In this document: positions 1 to 10,683 of the stretch, piece after piece
Layout: the number at the start of each line of letters is the position of its first letter
Position numbering within the stretch: the stretch's first letter is position 1
Assembly (NCBI RefSeq): GCF_004331915.1
Contig: NZ_CP036528.1
Coordinates: 2,710,273 to 2,774,272 of the forward strand
DNA length: 64,000 nt
From: Ureibacillus thermophilus
GTDB taxonomy: Bacteria > Bacillota > Bacilli > Bacillales_A > Planococcaceae
Direction of reading: 5' to 3'
Notes under the pieces: model-generated
Told to the model about the DNA's origin: nothing
What the model saw: only the letters and a program-made list of their open reading frames with translations
Database searches by the model: none
Translations under genes and position numbers: made by a program

Positions 1-431
1 CGTTGTTGCTGACCTCCAGATAATTGTTGTGGATAATTATATGCTTTTTCACGAAGCCCTACTTTTTGAAGCAATTCAAAAGCTAAGTTTTCTGCATCTG
101 TTTTGTTCATTTTTCGGATGAGCTTCGGAGCCATCGTAATATTTTCCAACACCGTCATATGCGGGAATAAGTTGAACTGTTGGAACACCATTCCCACTTC
201 TGTACGAATTTTGTTAATATCCGTGTTTGGATCATTGATTTTAACCCCATCAATATAAATTGCACCATCCGTTGCTTCTTCTAACAAGTTGATGCAGCGC
301 AAAAAGGTACTTTTTCCGGAACCGGAAGGACCAATAACACAAACAACTTCCTTTTCTCGGATTTCATAATCGATGCCTTTTAATACGTCCAGGCTGCCGA
401 AACTTTTATGAAGATTTTCAATTTTAATCAT
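1..431 (-). CDS. Polar amino acid ABC transporter ATP-binding protein (partial)
   Basis: This is the N-terminal part of an ABC ATPase of the GlnQ/ArtM family, which powers import of a polar amino acid; the C-terminus lies beyond the window edge. The Walker A motif GPSGSGKST is complete near residue 37, followed by the Q-loop (FQQFNLFPH) and the signature LSGGQQ at the very edge. The ATG at 431 overlaps the TGA of the upstream permease by four bases (ATGA), so the two are translationally coupled. Together with the permease and the binding lipoprotein it forms a complete importer transcribed leftward. The substrate (glutamine, arginine, cystine or similar) cannot be told from the ATPase. Confidence 0.95.
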   Translation of the reverse strand, partial: MIKIENLHKSFGSLDVLKGIDYEIREKEVVCVIGPSGSGKSTFLRCINLLEEATDGAIYIDGVKINDPNTDINKIRTEVGMVFQQFNLFPHMTVLENITMAPKLIRKMNKTDAENLAFELLQKVGLREKAYNYPQQLSGGQQQ

Positions 432-1141
432 GCAGCAACCCGCCCTTCATCTTTTTTATCTTTGCGCGGATTGTATTCGACACTGAATCGTTTTTCAATG
501 AATGAAACGATTTTCGATACGATAAATGTCAAAATTAAATAAAGGGCTGCCGCAGCAAGATATGGTTCCCAGAAACGGAAATAAGTTCCGGAGACAACTT
601 TTGCCGCATATAAAATATCGTTGGCAGCAATCACCGTTACTAAGGAAGAATCTTTTAAGAGAGTAATAAATTCATTCCCAAGAGGGGGAATCATACGGCG
701 GAAGGCTTGAGGCAGAATCACTTTCCGCATGGCTTGGAAATGATTTAAACCGAGGGACCTTGCCGCTTCCATTTGACCTTTATCAATAGATTGAATCCCC
801 GCACGGATAATTTCAGCTACATAGGCAGCGCAGTTTAAAATTAGCGCAGCAATACCTGAGACCATAAATCCGAGGGAATGACCAAAAATCGATGGAATTA
901 CTGCTAAGTGAATAATAAATATTTGAACTAAAAGCGGAGTTCCACGGAATAAATCGATATACAATTTACATGGCCAATAAAGCCATTTTCTTTTTGAATT
1001 TTTCCCAAGTCCAAGAAAAACTCCGAAGATGAATCCGCCTAAAAACCCACATATTGTCAAAATTAATGTTACCCAAATACCCCGTATGAAATATTCACGG
1101 TAGTTCCAGATTATATCCCAGCGAAAATCCAGGATTTCCAT
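428..1141 (-). CDS. Polar amino acid ABC transporter permease
   Basis: This is the membrane permease of the importer, of the HisM/GlnP type. The EAA loop that docks the ATPase is clear (EAARSLGLNHFQAMRKVILP), and about five hydrophobic segments can be traced. I place the start at the ATG at 1141, which follows an AGGGGGTG ribosome site; a GTG three codons upstream falls inside that site. It lies 20 bases after the binding-protein gene and overlaps the ATPase gene by 4 bases. Only one permease gene is present, so the channel is probably a homodimer. Confidence 0.94.
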   Translation of the reverse strand: MEILDFRWDIIWNYREYFIRGIWVTLILTICGFLGGFIFGVFLGLGKNSKRKWLYWPCKLYIDLFRGTPLLVQIFIIHLAVIPSIFGHSLGFMVSGIAALILNCAAYVAEIIRAGIQSIDKGQMEAARSLGLNHFQAMRKVILPQAFRRMIPPLGNEFITLLKDSSLVTVIAANDILYAAKVVSGTYFRFWEPYLAAAALYLILTFIVSKIVSFIEKRFSVEYNPRKDKKDEGRVAA

Positions 1142-1161
1142 CTGAAACACCCCCTAAACTG

Positions 1162-1971
1162 TTATTCAAGTTCTTGTCCTGTAATTTCTGCTAACTTACC
1201 GTTTTCTTTAATTTTTTGTAAGCCTTCATTTAGTAAATCAAGCAATTCTTTGTTTCCTTTTTTCACCATAAAACCATAATATTCTTTTTCAAATGCATCG
1301 TCTTCAATGACTTTTAATTTTGCATTTGGATTATTTTTTAAATATTCATAAACTACCGCGTTATCACCAATTGCTGCTTGAGCTGTTCCATTAATCACTT
1401 CTTGGATTGCTAATGGAAGGTTTTCATACGCTAAAATATTTGGGTTCGTTTCTCCTAAAAGTTTTTTCGCTGCTTGGTGTCCTGTAGAGTTGATTTGTAC
1501 AGAAACTTTTTTACCTTCTAAATCTTTTGCCGATTCAATCGGTGAATCTTCCGTAACCACAATCACTTGTGTTGCTTCGAAATATGGTTCAGTAAAGTCG
1601 AATGTTTCTTTACGTTCATCTGTAATTGTTATACCGGAAGCACCCATATCAAGTTCGCCGTTTTGAACTTGTTGGAATACTGCTTCCCAACCAACATGGC
1701 GCATTTCATATTCCATGCCGAGTTCTGTAAAAATGGCATCTACAATATCTTTGTCGATTCCTACAATATTTCCGTTATCGTCCATATATTCAAAAGGAGC
1801 AAATGTCGCTTCTGTACCCACCAAGATTTTTTTGTCTTTCAAACTAGTTTCTCCGCTTTCACTTTTTGAATCCTTTGAAGATGATGAATTTTCGCTTGAT
1901 CCGCATGCTGCTAGCACCACTGCAAATGCCATCAGCAACATAAATAAAAATACACGATTTCTTTTACCCAT
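1162..1971 (-). CDS. Amino acid ABC transporter substrate-binding lipoprotein
   Basis: This is an extracellular solute-binding protein of family 3. A lipoprotein signal peptide ends in VVLAAC, with Cys23 as the lipidation site, followed by a Ser-rich linker. The mature part has the family hallmarks GTEATFAPFEYMDDNG, VGIDKDIVDAI and the hinge motif GASGITITDERKETFDFTEPY. The start ATG at 1971 follows GAAGGAGG. It is the first gene of the three-gene importer operon and would capture a polar amino acid at the outer face of the membrane. The exact ligand is not determined. Confidence 0.95.
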   Translation of the reverse strand: MGKRNRVFLFMLLMAFAVVLAACGSSENSSSSKDSKSESGETSLKDKKILVGTEATFAPFEYMDDNGNIVGIDKDIVDAIFTELGMEYEMRHVGWEAVFQQVQNGELDMGASGITITDERKETFDFTEPYFEATQVIVVTEDSPIESAKDLEGKKVSVQINSTGHQAAKKLLGETNPNILAYENLPLAIQEVINGTAQAAIGDNAVVYEYLKNNPNAKLKVIEDDAFEKEYYGFMVKKGNKELLDLLNEGLQKIKENGKLAEITGQELE

Positions 1972-2047
1972 TTCAATATCCTCCTTCGGTCAATTTCTAG
2001 CTTTATCAGCAACAACGAATATTTAATGATGTGTACTGATATGTTTA

Positions 2048-2076
2048 ATTATATAAATCGTTTTATATTTATACAA
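2048..2076 (-). promoter_or_regulatory. Predicted SigA promoter of the amino acid ABC operon
   Basis: On the minus strand a TTGTAT -35 box and a perfect TATAAT -10 box are separated by 17 bases, about 75 bases upstream of the binding-protein start. I saw no riboswitch in the leader. Confidence 0.55.
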
Positions 2077-2147
2077 CAAATAATTAATAGGAATAAAAAA
2101 TAATATATTTTCAGTATGAATATTCCGAAAAATGAAAGGGCTTACAT

Positions 2148-2199
2148 TTTGAAAAAAATTCTCCAACTCAAGCTTATACGCTTGGAGATGGAGAATCAA
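2148..2199 (-). terminator. Rho-independent terminator upstream of the ABC operon
   Basis: On the minus strand ATTCTCC pairs with GGAGAAT and CAAGC pairs with GCTTG inside it, and the hairpin is followed by seven T. It lies upstream of the ABC promoter, so it probably ends read-through from the tRNA gene. Confidence 0.6.
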
Positions 2200-2239
2200 T
2201 GATTTATTATATTTAATCTGAAATTTTGCCTTAGGAATA

Positions 2240-2279
2240 AATAAGGGGTAAAATGAATCACGTCATTTTATCCCCTATC
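2240..2279 (-). terminator. Probable terminator of the tRNA-Arg gene
   Basis: A 13-base inverted repeat (AGGGGATAAAATGA against TCATTTTACCCCT) with a 6-base loop is followed on the minus strand by TATTTATT. It lies about 75 bases past the 3' end of the tRNA. The stretch from 1972 to 2354 otherwise holds only the promoter and the upstream terminator. Confidence 0.55.
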
Positions 2280-2354
2280 TATCCATCCACTTGTATTCTT
2301 TAAGCTGCTAACTAATAATTTTACTTACTTAATATATTCTATTAAACAGTAAAA

Positions 2355-2429
2355 TGGCGCCCTCGGAGGGAATCGAACCCCCATTGCAAGAACCGGAATC
2401 TTGAGTGTTATCCATTACACCACGAGGGC
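2355..2429 (-). tRNA. tRNA-Arg(CCG)
   Basis: The 75-base gene folds as a full cloverleaf. The acceptor GCCCTCG pairs with CGAGGGC, the D stem is GTGT/ACAC, the anticodon stem is CAAGA/TCTTG with loop TTCCGGT, the T arm has the loop TTCGATT, and the discriminator G is followed by an encoded CCA. The anticodon CCG reads the arginine codon CGG. Confidence 0.95.
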
Positions 2430-2525
2430 GAGTGAATAAAGTTTCCATTTTTTGCATATTTTATTGTATTTTTCATATAATATAGAATATGCATAGAACT
2501 TTTTTTGAATACTTACGACTTTAAT

Positions 2526-2554
2526 ATTATACACAGGACTTCAAAATAATTCAA
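2526..2554 (-). promoter_or_regulatory. Predicted promoter of tRNA-Arg
   Basis: TTGAAT and TATAAT are separated by 17 bases on the minus strand, about 95 bases upstream of the tRNA 5' end. Confidence 0.45.
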
Positions 2555-2630
2555 CCTTTAAAACAAAAAGAAATTTTTCTGCAAACTAAACGTATAGATT
2601 TTGTAAATTCAATAAATGCGGGACTTTATA

Positions 2631-2661
2631 TTTGACCATTATTGACTATAATGTGTATGAT
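2631..2661 (+). promoter_or_regulatory. clpP promoter with overlapping CtsR-like operator
   Basis: On the complementary strand AGTCAAT-AAT-GGTCAAA at 2631-2647 matches the CtsR heptad direct repeat (RGTCAAA, 3-base spacer, RGTCAAA) with one mismatch. The site covers the -35 box TTGACC (2632-2637), which is 18 bases from the -10 box TATGAT (2656-2661). CtsR is the class III heat-shock repressor of clp genes in Firmicutes; repression of this gene by CtsR is inferred from the site. Confidence 0.75.
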
Positions 2662-2738
2662 AAACATACAAGCTGAAACAAATTTTGTTTCGGTACGTAG
2701 ATTATTTAGAATAATTATTTGCTTAAGGAGGACATACG

Positions 2739-3329
2739 ATGATCTTAGTTCCTACAGTCATTGAACAAACAAACCGTGGTGAGCGTGCTTACGACATTTA
2801 TTCTCGCCTTTTAAAAGACCGTATTATTTTACTTGGCAGCCCAATTGATGATAATGTTGCAAACTCAATTGTCGCACAATTATTATTTTTAGAAGCAGAA
2901 GATCCTGATAAAGATATTTCTTTATACATCAACTCACCTGGTGGTTCCATTACAGCAGGGATGGCCATCTATGATACAATGCAATACATTAAACCAGATG
3001 TGCAAACAATATGCATCGGAATGGCAGCATCAATGGGTGCTTTCCTCCTTTCAGCTGGTGCAAAAGGAAAACGTTATGCATTGCCAAACGCAGAAGTGAT
3101 GATTCACCAGCCATTAGGCGGCGCTCAAGGTCAAGCGACTGAAATCGAAATTGCAGCAAAACGCATTTTATTCTTGCGCGATAAATTAAACAAATTGTTG
3201 GCTGATCATACGGGCCAACCAATCGAAAAAATCGCACAAGATACTGACCGCGATAACTTCATGACTGCTGAGCAAGCAAAAGAATATGGTTTAATCGACC
3301 ATATTATTTCATCCAGCGAACAAAAATAA
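2739..3329 (+). CDS. clpP: ATP-dependent Clp protease proteolytic subunit
   Basis: ClpP is the serine peptidase that forms the degradation chamber for ClpC, ClpX and ClpE in the cytoplasm. The catalytic triad falls at the canonical residues: Ser98 in GMAASMGAF, His123 in [10 protein letters not shown] and Asp172. The length of 196 residues is normal. The ATG at 2739 follows AAGGAGGACATACG. A CtsR-like operator lies over its promoter, and a strong terminator follows, so it is monocistronic. Confidence 0.98.
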   Translation: MILVPTVIEQTNRGERAYDIYSRLLKDRIILLGSPIDDNVANSIVAQLLFLEAEDPDKDISLYINSPGGSITAGMAIYDTMQYIKPDVQTICIGMAASMGAFLLSAGAKGKRYALPNAEVMIHQPLGGAQGQATEIEIAAKRILFLRDKLNKLLADHTGQPIEKIAQDTDRDNFMTAEQAKEYGLIDHIISSSEQK

Positions 3330-3336
3330 TGTGAGA

Positions 3337-3370
3337 AACCGGGCTGTCGAAGTAGACAGCCCGGTTTTTT
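3337..3370 (+). terminator. clpP terminator
   Basis: AACCGGGCTGTC pairs perfectly with GACAGCCCGGTT across a 6-base loop and is followed by a T run. Confidence 0.9.
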
Positions 3371-3411
3371 GTGCGTCAAACAAAGCTGCCTGCAGGAAAA
3401 GTTATGCATAA

Positions 3412-3456
3412 AATAAAAAAACTCACAATTCTCGAATAGCTTCGAAAAATTGCGAG
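3412..3456 (-). terminator. Terminator of the yvcI-rapZ-yvcK-whiA-crh operon
   Basis: On the minus strand CTCGCAATTTTTCGAA pairs with TTCGAGAATTGTGAG and is followed by seven T, just past the crh stop codon. Confidence 0.85.
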
Positions 3457-3477
3457 CGTTTTCAAAAATTAAATAAA

Positions 3478-3735
3478 TTATGCTTCATTTGTGATGAATG
3501 AAGATAACCCTTCAATTGCCTCGTTTTCATCATTGCCCTCTGCAATCAGCTTTACCGTTGTACCTCTTGCAATGGCTAAGCTCATGATGCCCATAATAGA
3601 TTTTGCATTGACTTTTTTCTCGTCTTTTTGCAAAAAGATATCAGATTTATAACGATTTGCCTCTTGGACAAACAGAGCTGCCTGGCGAGCTTGCAAACCG
3701 TTTTTTAATTTAACTTCCACTGTGGTTTCAACCAT
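3478..3735 (-). CDS. crh: Catabolite repression HPr-like protein Crh
   Basis: Crh is an HPr paralogue that acts as a co-repressor with CcpA when phosphorylated on Ser46 by HprK. From the ATG at 3735 the protein has 85 residues, the family length. Gln15 replaces the catalytic His of HPr (KNGLQARQAAL), which is diagnostic of Crh, and Ser46 is kept in NAKSIMG. A GTG four codons upstream is less likely because the ribosome site nearly touches it. It is the last gene of the yvcI-to-crh group, and hprK for its kinase lies at 18.9-19.9 kb. Confidence 0.95.
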   Translation of the reverse strand: MVETTVEVKLKNGLQARQAALFVQEANRYKSDIFLQKDEKKVNAKSIMGIMSLAIARGTTVKLIAEGNDENEAIEGLSSFITNEA

Positions 3736-3826
3736 ATCACTTTCCACACCCTTTCTACACCGTTCATCACATTTTTATATTTATCTTATCGAAATTATAT
3801 GAAAAGAACAATGCGGTTCTTAGAAA

Positions 3827-4774
3827 TTATTTTATCACTTTTTCACCGCGCCGTAACTTTTCCGCAATTTCATCAATTTTTCTCAAGCGGTGATTAATGC
3901 CGGATTTGCTGACTGTGCCTGTTGAAATCATTTCCCCAAGCTCTTTTAATGTAACGTCCTGATGTTCGATGCGCAGTCTCGCAACTTCTCTTAATTTTTC
4001 CGGCAATTGATCGATGCCGATTGTTTCATCGATAAATTTAATATTTTCCACTTGTCTTAGAGCGGCACCAATGGTTTTATTCAAATTGGCCGTTTCGCAG
4101 TTGACGATGCGGTTGACGCTATTTCGCATATCTCTAAGAATACGCACATCTTCAAACTTTAGCATTGCTTGAAAGGCGCCTGCAAGTCCAAGAAATTCCG
4201 AAATTTTCTCTGCTTCTTTCAAATAAGTGATATACCCTTTTTTGCGATCGATGGTTTTGGCATTCAATTGAAATTCATTCATTAAATTGGCTAATGCTTC
4301 ACTGTGCTCTTTATACATGGAGTGAATTTCCAAATGATAAGAAGATGTTTCAGGATTGTTGACCGAACCGCCTGCTAAAAAAGCGCCTCTTAAATAAGCT
4401 CTTTTTTGCATATTCGTTTTTAGCAGCGAGGAGGAGATGGAATGATTTAACTGAAAATCCCCCTGAAGGATGTCAAGATCTTCCAAGATTTCTCGGGCAC
4501 CTTCTCGAATGCGGCAAATATAGACATTATTCTTTTTGAGCCTCATTTTTTTACGAACTAAAAGCTCCACATTATACGGATATAGCTTTTTGAGCATCGT
4601 ATAAATTCTTCTGGCAATAGCGGCATTCTCCGTTTGGACATCTAAACTTAACTGTTTATTTGAAAAGGATAGAGTCCCATTCATTCGAATAATGGCAGAA
4701 AGTTCTGCTTTCAAACATTGATCGTTTGCCTCAATTTGAGTTAATTCTTTCTTTGTTTCCGATGCAAATGACAT
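3827..4774 (-). CDS. whiA: WhiA-family DNA-binding protein
   Basis: WhiA joins a LAGLIDADG homing-endonuclease-like fold to a C-terminal helix-turn-helix. In Bacillus it influences cell division and chromosome segregation. The N-terminus [13 protein letters not shown] is typical, and the HTH region [21 protein letters not shown] sits near the C-terminus. The ATG at 4774 follows an AGAGGGGGG ribosome site; a TTG six codons upstream overlaps that site. It lies 23 bases after yvcK. Confidence 0.96.
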   Translation of the reverse strand: MSFASETKKELTQIEANDQCLKAELSAIIRMNGTLSFSNKQLSLDVQTENAAIARRIYTMLKKLYPYNVELLVRKKMRLKKNNVYICRIREGAREILEDLDILQGDFQLNHSISSSLLKTNMQKRAYLRGAFLAGGSVNNPETSSYHLEIHSMYKEHSEALANLMNEFQLNAKTIDRKKGYITYLKEAEKISEFLGLAGAFQAMLKFEDVRILRDMRNSVNRIVNCETANLNKTIGAALRQVENIKFIDETIGIDQLPEKLREVARLRIEHQDVTLKELGEMISTGTVSKSGINHRLRKIDEIAEKLRRGEKVIK

Positions 4775-4797
4775 ACAAGCCCCCCCTCTCAAATTTT

Positions 4798-5751
4798 TTA
4801 TGATGTTAATGTATATTCAAGCAGCCATTCGGCAATGGCTTTTCCTTCATGCCGTACAGCACCATTTTTGATAGTTGCTATATTCTTTTTTATAATTTCT
4901 AATCCTAGTTTTTTTAATTCTTCTTCATTTACTCTGACCGGTTCAGCATTTTGTTCTCTATAGTTTTCTTTAATGGGGGATGGCAAATCGTTGCTGTTGA
5001 CTAAAATGGCATCTAAAAATGGCGTGCCGACATGCTCATAAATGGCTTTTACATGATCTACCGCCTGATACTGATTGGTTTCCCCTTGCTGCGTCATCAA
5101 ATTGCAAACGTAAATTTTTTTTGCTTTTGATTGGATGATTGTTTCGCCAATTTCCTTTACCAATAAATTTGGGATGATGCTTGTATATAAACTGCCTGGT
5201 CCAATGAGAATCACATCTGCATAGTTGATTGCGTTTATTGCTTCCGGAAGGGGCTTTACATCATCTGGAACTAAAAAAACGCGCTTTATAGGCTTGTTAG
5301 ACAAAGGAATTTTGGATTCCCCTTTAACAATCTCCCCATCCAACAATTCAGCATGTAAATTGACTTTAGCATTTGCAGATGGAATGACCTTTCCATGAAC
5401 TTTTAACACTCGGCTCATTTCGATAATGGCACTAAAAAAATCCCCGGTAATGTCGGTTAGTGCAGTCAGCATTAAATTTCCCAACGAGTGGCCGCCTAAT
5501 TCTTGAGAATTTGCAAAACGATATTGAAATAATTGTTCCAGCAGCGGCTCCGTATCAGATAAAGCGGCAATGACATTTCGAATATCTCCAGGAGGCGGGA
5601 TGTCGTAATCATCCCTTAATCTCCCGGAAGACCCCCCATCATCGGTTACAGTGACAATCGCCGTAATATGAAAGGGATAAAGCTTTAACCCTCGCAGTAT
5701 GGTCGATAAACCGGTCCCTCCTCCAATAACTACAATATTGAGTTGTTTCAT
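4798..5751 (-). CDS. yvcK: YvcK/CofD-like gluconeogenesis factor
   Basis: This is a YvcK protein of the CofD-like superfamily (317 residues). In Bacillus it binds UDP-sugars and is needed for growth on gluconeogenic carbon and for cell shape. The N-terminal Rossmann motif [16 protein letters not shown] and the conserved [23 protein letters not shown] block are intact. It sits between rapZ and whiA, as in most Firmicutes. Confidence 0.96.
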   Translation of the reverse strand: MKQLNIVVIGGGTGLSTILRGLKLYPFHITAIVTVTDDGGSSGRLRDDYDIPPPGDIRNVIAALSDTEPLLEQLFQYRFANSQELGGHSLGNLMLTALTDITGDFFSAIIEMSRVLKVHGKVIPSANAKVNLHAELLDGEIVKGESKIPLSNKPIKRVFLVPDDVKPLPEAINAINYADVILIGPGSLYTSIIPNLLVKEIGETIIQSKAKKIYVCNLMTQQGETNQYQAVDHVKAIYEHVGTPFLDAILVNSNDLPSPIKENYREQNAEPVRVNEEELKKLGLEIIKKNIATIKNGAVRHEGKAIAEWLLEYTLTS

Positions 5752-5769
5752 CCAAACAATCCTCTCTCT

Positions 5770-6651
5770 TTATGAACGGATATCCCGGTGCGTGACCTCC
5801 GTATGATATTTTTTTCTAAAATATTTTCCAAAATATTCAGTTAATGTAACCGAACGATGTTGACCGCCTGTGCAGCCAAAGGCAATCACTAATTGCGGTT
5901 TTCCCTCTTTAATGTATTGCGGAATAATAAAGTCAAATAAATCTTCTAATTTTTTGATTAAAGTTTTGGTTTCATCCATGTTATAAACATAATCGTAAAC
6001 TTCTTGGTCCAATCCCGTTTTATTTCTTAATTCTTCAACATAATATGGATTATTTAAGAATCTTACATCAAAAACTAAGTCTGCATCAATAGGTATCCCG
6101 TTTTTATACCCAAAAGACACCACATTAATCGAGAATTTAGGACTTGAGGAAAGGGAAAATTCTTCTGTAATGCGTTCCCTGAGTTCACGGGGCTTCATTT
6201 TGGAAGTATTGTAAATATAATGGGCTCTTCCCTTCAATTCTGACAGCATTTCTCTTTCTTTTCTAATGCCGTCAAGAGGAAGTCCGCTGGGTGCTAACGG
6301 ATGCTGCCGTCTTGTTTCTTTATATCTTCTCACCAACGTCTCATTATCGGCATCTAAGAATAAGATCCGCGTTTTGACGCTTTTTTCTTTCTCCAAAGTG
6401 TCAAGAGCATCAATGAGGGAATTGAAAAATTCTCCGCCGCGCATATCCATAACAGCAGCGATTTTGGAAATTCTTTTTTTCGATTGTTTCATTAATGCTA
6501 AAAAAGTGGTTAATAATTTAGGAGGCAAATTATCTATACAATAATAGCCCATATCTTCAAAACTTTGAATGGCTACAGTTTTTCCTGCACCAGACATGCC
6601 AGTAATGATGACTAGCTCATGTTCATATTCTCTTTCATCTTTTTCATCCAT
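5770..6651 (-). CDS. rapZ: RapZ-family nucleotide-binding protein (YvcJ)
   Basis: This P-loop protein of the RapZ/YvcJ family binds and hydrolyses GTP or ATP; in B. subtilis YvcJ affects competence. The P-loop GMSGAGKT lies near the N-terminus, and the C-terminal domain has the signature [12 protein letters not shown] place the start at the ATG at 6651, nine bases after AAGGAG; an ATG three codons earlier touches that site. It overlaps the yvcI stop by 8 bases, which suggests coupled translation. The whole yvcI-rapZ-yvcK-whiA-crh order matches B. subtilis, where yvcN follows; yvcN is absent here. Confidence 0.95.
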   Translation of the reverse strand: MDEKDEREYEHELVIITGMSGAGKTVAIQSFEDMGYYCIDNLPPKLLTTFLALMKQSKKRISKIAAVMDMRGGEFFNSLIDALDTLEKEKSVKTRILFLDADNETLVRRYKETRRQHPLAPSGLPLDGIRKEREMLSELKGRAHYIYNTSKMKPRELRERITEEFSLSSSPKFSINVVSFGYKNGIPIDADLVFDVRFLNNPYYVEELRNKTGLDQEVYDYVYNMDETKTLIKKLEDLFDFIIPQYIKEGKPQLVIAFGCTGGQHRSVTLTEYFGKYFRKKYHTEVTHRDIRS

Positions 6652-7135
6652 TTGATTCATCTCCTTCGATTAATTCCATCGAAGTTTGGTATTTGGCCTC
6701 TATCAATTCATAATCCTTTGTATATATGCATGTTCCGTATTGAATGCCTTTATTTAATGCAGCAAACAACAGGATTTTCCGGTCTCCTTCCGCCATTGGA
6801 AGGTGGTGAAGATCTTGGATTGGACGCCATTCTAAAATACCTTCTCTATTTTCCTTATCTGGTGTTCCTTCCACACCTGTTGCTACAAAAGTGAATAGCA
6901 TCCATTCTTCAATAACTTGGTCGCCGTCTTTAACAACAATTGTATAAACCCCTTTTAAATGGGCATTTTTAGGAGTAACATTCGTCTCCTCTTGGAATTC
7001 TCTTACTGCAGATTCAACGATGGATTCACCGCTCTCCATTTTTCCGCCGGGAGCGACGTACCATCCTCTTCTCGGTTTTTTCAGAAGAAGCACTTGTCCA
7101 TCTTGTATTGCTAATAAGTTGGCTATTCTTTGCAT
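6644..7135 (-). CDS. yvcI: Nudix hydrolase YvcI
   Basis: This is a Nudix hydrolase of the 8-oxo-dGTPase/MutT-like group. The full Nudix box is visible as [20 protein letters not shown] followed by ETNV, with the metal-binding REFQEE glutamates. Its substrate is unproven. The ATG at 7135 lies six bases after GAGGTG; a GTG at 7144 is part of that site. It heads the operon that runs to crh. Confidence 0.92.
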   Translation of the reverse strand: MQRIANLLAIQDGQVLLLKKPRRGWYVAPGGKMESGESIVESAVREFQEETNVTPKNAHLKGVYTIVVKDGDQVIEEWMLFTFVATGVEGTPDKENREGILEWRPIQDLHHLPMAEGDRKILLFAALNKGIQYGTCIYTKDYELIEAKYQTSMELIEGDESNG

Positions 7136-7267
7136 AATCGACACCTCAAATCTTTGTTACTCCTGCTCATTATTATACCTTGACTCGTCATTTCGTTACA
7201 AAATAATCCTTTTACAAACAATCTATAATTTCAATTTTATGATTAGAAGCACTTTTGTATAATTATT

Positions 7268-7302
7268 GAAAAAAAAAGTTGTTTCCAAAATGGAAACAAC
7301 TA
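7268..7302 (-). terminator. trxB terminator
   Basis: On the minus strand GTTGTTTCCA pairs perfectly with TGGAAACAAC and is followed by nine T. It lies about 85 bases past the trxB stop, which is rather far. Confidence 0.8.
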
Positions 7303-7387
7303 AAAACAAACTAAAGGGGGGTTAAATTCTAATATTATTATACCCCAATTCAATAGTAAAAAAAGTTACAATAAAGTTAATTTCTCG

Positions 7388-8359
<972 letters not shown>

Positions 8360-8400
8360 TTAAATGTAGTCAAACAAGTTAGAAACTTCAAATAGTTTGC

Positions 8401-9939
8401 CTATTCTTCACCAAAAGGCAAAAAATCCAGCAATTGTTCTACATATTTTGTTAGCGTACTGACAGAAATTCCGTGTTTTTCTGCAAATTGTTTTTTCGTA
8501 ACCCGCTTGGAACTGACCGTTGAATAGTACATATATTCCATTGCAGCGGTCAATGCTTTTACATTTTTAAATTCGTAGCCGTTCAGAAAAGCTCTCTCGC
8601 TGAGTACGAACCACATTTGAAACAGATGCTGCCTTTCAAGGGTCAACGCTTCGATACTGTTGAAAAGTTCCTCAGCCACAGCAATCAGGTGAATAAAATT
8701 TTTCTCTACTTTATTATTTAAATCAAATTGATGATTTAATGCATACGCTAAACAAAGTTTTTCCAATCCATTGTATTTCGACAAATCAATCAATTTCGGA
8801 TGAGCTATAATTTCTTGCTTAAATGCCGATTTGCTGAGCAAGAAAAAGCCGAACATTCGATGGGCTGAATAATTGCTGCTGATTTTCTGAATAATATAGT
8901 CCCGATTTTGGTCAAGGGTTGGCAATTCGTTTGATTCTTTTCTTTTAATATGTTTCCATGGTTCCATCCCCTCTTTGGATGGGTCTAGTTGAACCAACAT
9001 TTTCCACGCTTTATCTGCTTCTTTTCTATGGTTTGAGAAATACGCAGCTTGACTCAACCAAAAATAGAAGCCGGAATCTGCCGGCGACATTCGCTTTGTC
9101 ATGCTATGTAACCATTTATAAGCCAAATCGTATTCGCCAATCAGCGCCAATGTTGCACCAAGTTTGTAACGATTGTCAAAGTCAAATGGATGTATTTTTT
9201 TCAACAAATCAACTAAATACGCTAAGGTAGATTCATCTTTTTCATAATAAGCAATGATTGTGAGATTACATAGCGCATGCAAATTTCCGACATTTTCCCG
9301 AAGCACGTGATGCAAGATGGCTTTAGATTGTTCCAAGTCCCCTACATAAAAGTAAGCTAGAGATAAATTGTTATAAGCAGGCCAGAGTTCTGGATATTGA
9401 TCAATCAGATATTCCAACACTTCAATGGCTTCATCAAATTGTTTATCTTCCATTAATCGACGAGCTTTTTCCTGCATGATGAATTGTTCATAGGAATCAT
9501 CATCATCATCAAAGTCGTCAATAGTATTTTGCTCAAAATGGACATAATCAATGATTTCTCTTGCTTCCCATGCATAATAGCCATCCGGATCAAGCTCTAA
9601 ATATTTTTCAGCATATTTTTTCGCATCGTTCATCAAGCCTAAAAAGCCGGATACTTCCGCTAAATAATATACATGCTCCGGTTCATCTGGTTCCATGCAA
9701 TAAGCAGTGTGAATCAACTCATAGGCCTTTTCAAAATTTTGCAAATTCATTTCCAAAAGGCCGTAATGCATTAATACATGAGCATCATCAGGACTCAATT
9801 CCGCTGCTCTTTTCATATATTTGTACGCTCGATCCATTTGGTCTTTTTCCAATGCTTTAATCGCTTTGTTAAAATAATATTCTCCATCTGGAATGAACGA
9901 AACAATGTTGTTTTTTTCTTTCTGATGTTTCTTTTCCAA
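8401..9939 (-). CDS. TPR-repeat protein (YvcD-like)
   Basis: This is a cytoplasmic protein of 512 residues built from tetratricopeptide repeats. Clear repeat units include AYKYMKRAAELSPDDAHVLM, AKKYAEKYLELDPDGYYAW and AIEVLEYLIDQYPELWPAY. An acidic Asp stretch (DDFDDDDDSYEQ) lies near residue 145, and the C-terminus (KKQFAEKHGISVSTLTKYVE) looks like a helix-turn-helix. I place the start at the TTG at 9939, five bases after GGAGGT, because sequence upstream of it overlaps the operon-end hairpin. It matches the position of yvcD between trxB and hisI in B. subtilis. The function is unknown; a scaffold or regulator role is a guess. Confidence 0.85.
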   Translation of the reverse strand: MEKKHQKEKNNIVSFIPDGEYYFNKAIKALEKDQMDRAYKYMKRAAELSPDDAHVLMHYGLLEMNLQNFEKAYELIHTAYCMEPDEPEHVYYLAEVSGFLGLMNDAKKYAEKYLELDPDGYYAWEAREIIDYVHFEQNTIDDFDDDDDSYEQFIMQEKARRLMEDKQFDEAIEVLEYLIDQYPELWPAYNNLSLAYFYVGDLEQSKAILHHVLRENVGNLHALCNLTIIAYYEKDESTLAYLVDLLKKIHPFDFDNRYKLGATLALIGEYDLAYKWLHSMTKRMSPADSGFYFWLSQAAYFSNHRKEADKAWKMLVQLDPSKEGMEPWKHIKRKESNELPTLDQNRDYIIQKISSNYSAHRMFGFFLLSKSAFKQEIIAHPKLIDLSKYNGLEKLCLAYALNHQFDLNNKVEKNFIHLIAVAEELFNSIEALTLERQHLFQMWFVLSERAFLNGYEFKNVKALTAAMEYMYYSTVSSKRVTKKQFAEKHGISVSTLTKYVEQLLDFLPFGEE

Positions 9940-9963
9940 AATGAACCTCCAAGACAATAAATA

Positions 9964-9986
9964 AGGAACGTTTTGAAAACGTTCCT
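9964..9986 (-). terminator. Palindrome at the end of the his operon
   Basis: GGAACGTTTT and AAAACGTTCC form a near-perfect 10-bp stem with a single-base loop as written. On the minus strand it is followed by TTATTTATT. It lies between hisI and the TPR gene and may be a weak terminator of the his operon, although the T run is interrupted. Confidence 0.45.
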
Positions 9987-10035
9987 CTCTATTATAACAT
10001 ACTTCCAACATTCTTCATTGGAAATGCTTATGAAA

Positions 10036-10683
10036 TTATTTTGTATGTTTTGTGCTGGCCCGTTTTTGCTGATGTCTTTCTACAAGCACTTCCAATACGT
10101 CATAAATGCTGATTTTCTGTTCTTGCAAAAGTACAAGCAAGTGATAGATTAAATCAGCCGCTTCCCATTTTACTTCTTCCGGATTGCGGTTTTTTGCGCC
10201 GATGACCACTTCTGTAGCTTCTTCACCGACTTTTTTGCAGATTTTATCGATTCCTTCTGTGAATAAATAAGTCGTATACGCACCTTCAGGCATTTCTTCC
10301 TCGCGTTTTTTAATGATTTCTACTAATTCTGGAATAATGCCTACACTTCCTACTTTTCCATTTTCCACAACGGTTTCAGTAAAGCAGGAAGTTGTTCCAT
10401 TATGGCAAGCAGGGCCGGCTGGATCTACTTCCACCACTAAGGCATCTTGGTCGCAATCGGTTGTAATGGAAATGACCTTTTGTGTATTGCCGCTCGTTTC
10501 CCCTTTATGCCAAAGTTCATTGCGGGAACGGGAATAAAACCAAGTTTCTCCTGTTTCGATGGTTTTTTGCAATGATTCTTTATTCATGTAAGCAACCGTC
10601 AACACTTGCTTTGAGCGGGCATCTTGCACAACGGCAGGAATTAAACCCTTTTCATCAAATTTCAAACTTTCAATATCTATCAT
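10036..10683 (-). CDS. hisI: Bifunctional phosphoribosyl-AMP cyclohydrolase / phosphoribosyl-ATP pyrophosphatase
   Basis: This fusion (HisIE) performs the second and third steps of histidine synthesis. The N-terminal cyclohydrolase has [10 protein letters not shown] and the metal-binding block [19 protein letters not shown]. The C-terminal pyrophosphatase, from about residue 115, has [17 protein letters not shown]. The ATG at 10683 overlaps the hisF stop (ATGA) and is preceded by AAGGAG. It is the last gene of the his operon. Confidence 0.96.
   Translation of the reverse strand: MIDIESLKFDEKGLIPAVVQDARSKQVLTVAYMNKESLQKTIETGETWFYSRSRNELWHKGETSGNTQKVISITTDCDQDALVVEVDPAGPACHNGTTSCFTETVVENGKVGSVGIIPELVEIIKKREEEMPEGAYTTYLFTEGIDKICKKVGEEATEVVIGAKNRNPEEVKWEAADLIYHLLVLLQEQKISIYDVLEVLVERHQQKRASTKHTK

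Noticed and set aside
1972-2350. Riboswitch upstream of the amino acid ABC operon
   Set aside because: I looked for lysine, glycine, SAM and T-box hallmarks and found only two terminator hairpins and a promoter; the hairpins lie upstream of the promoter.
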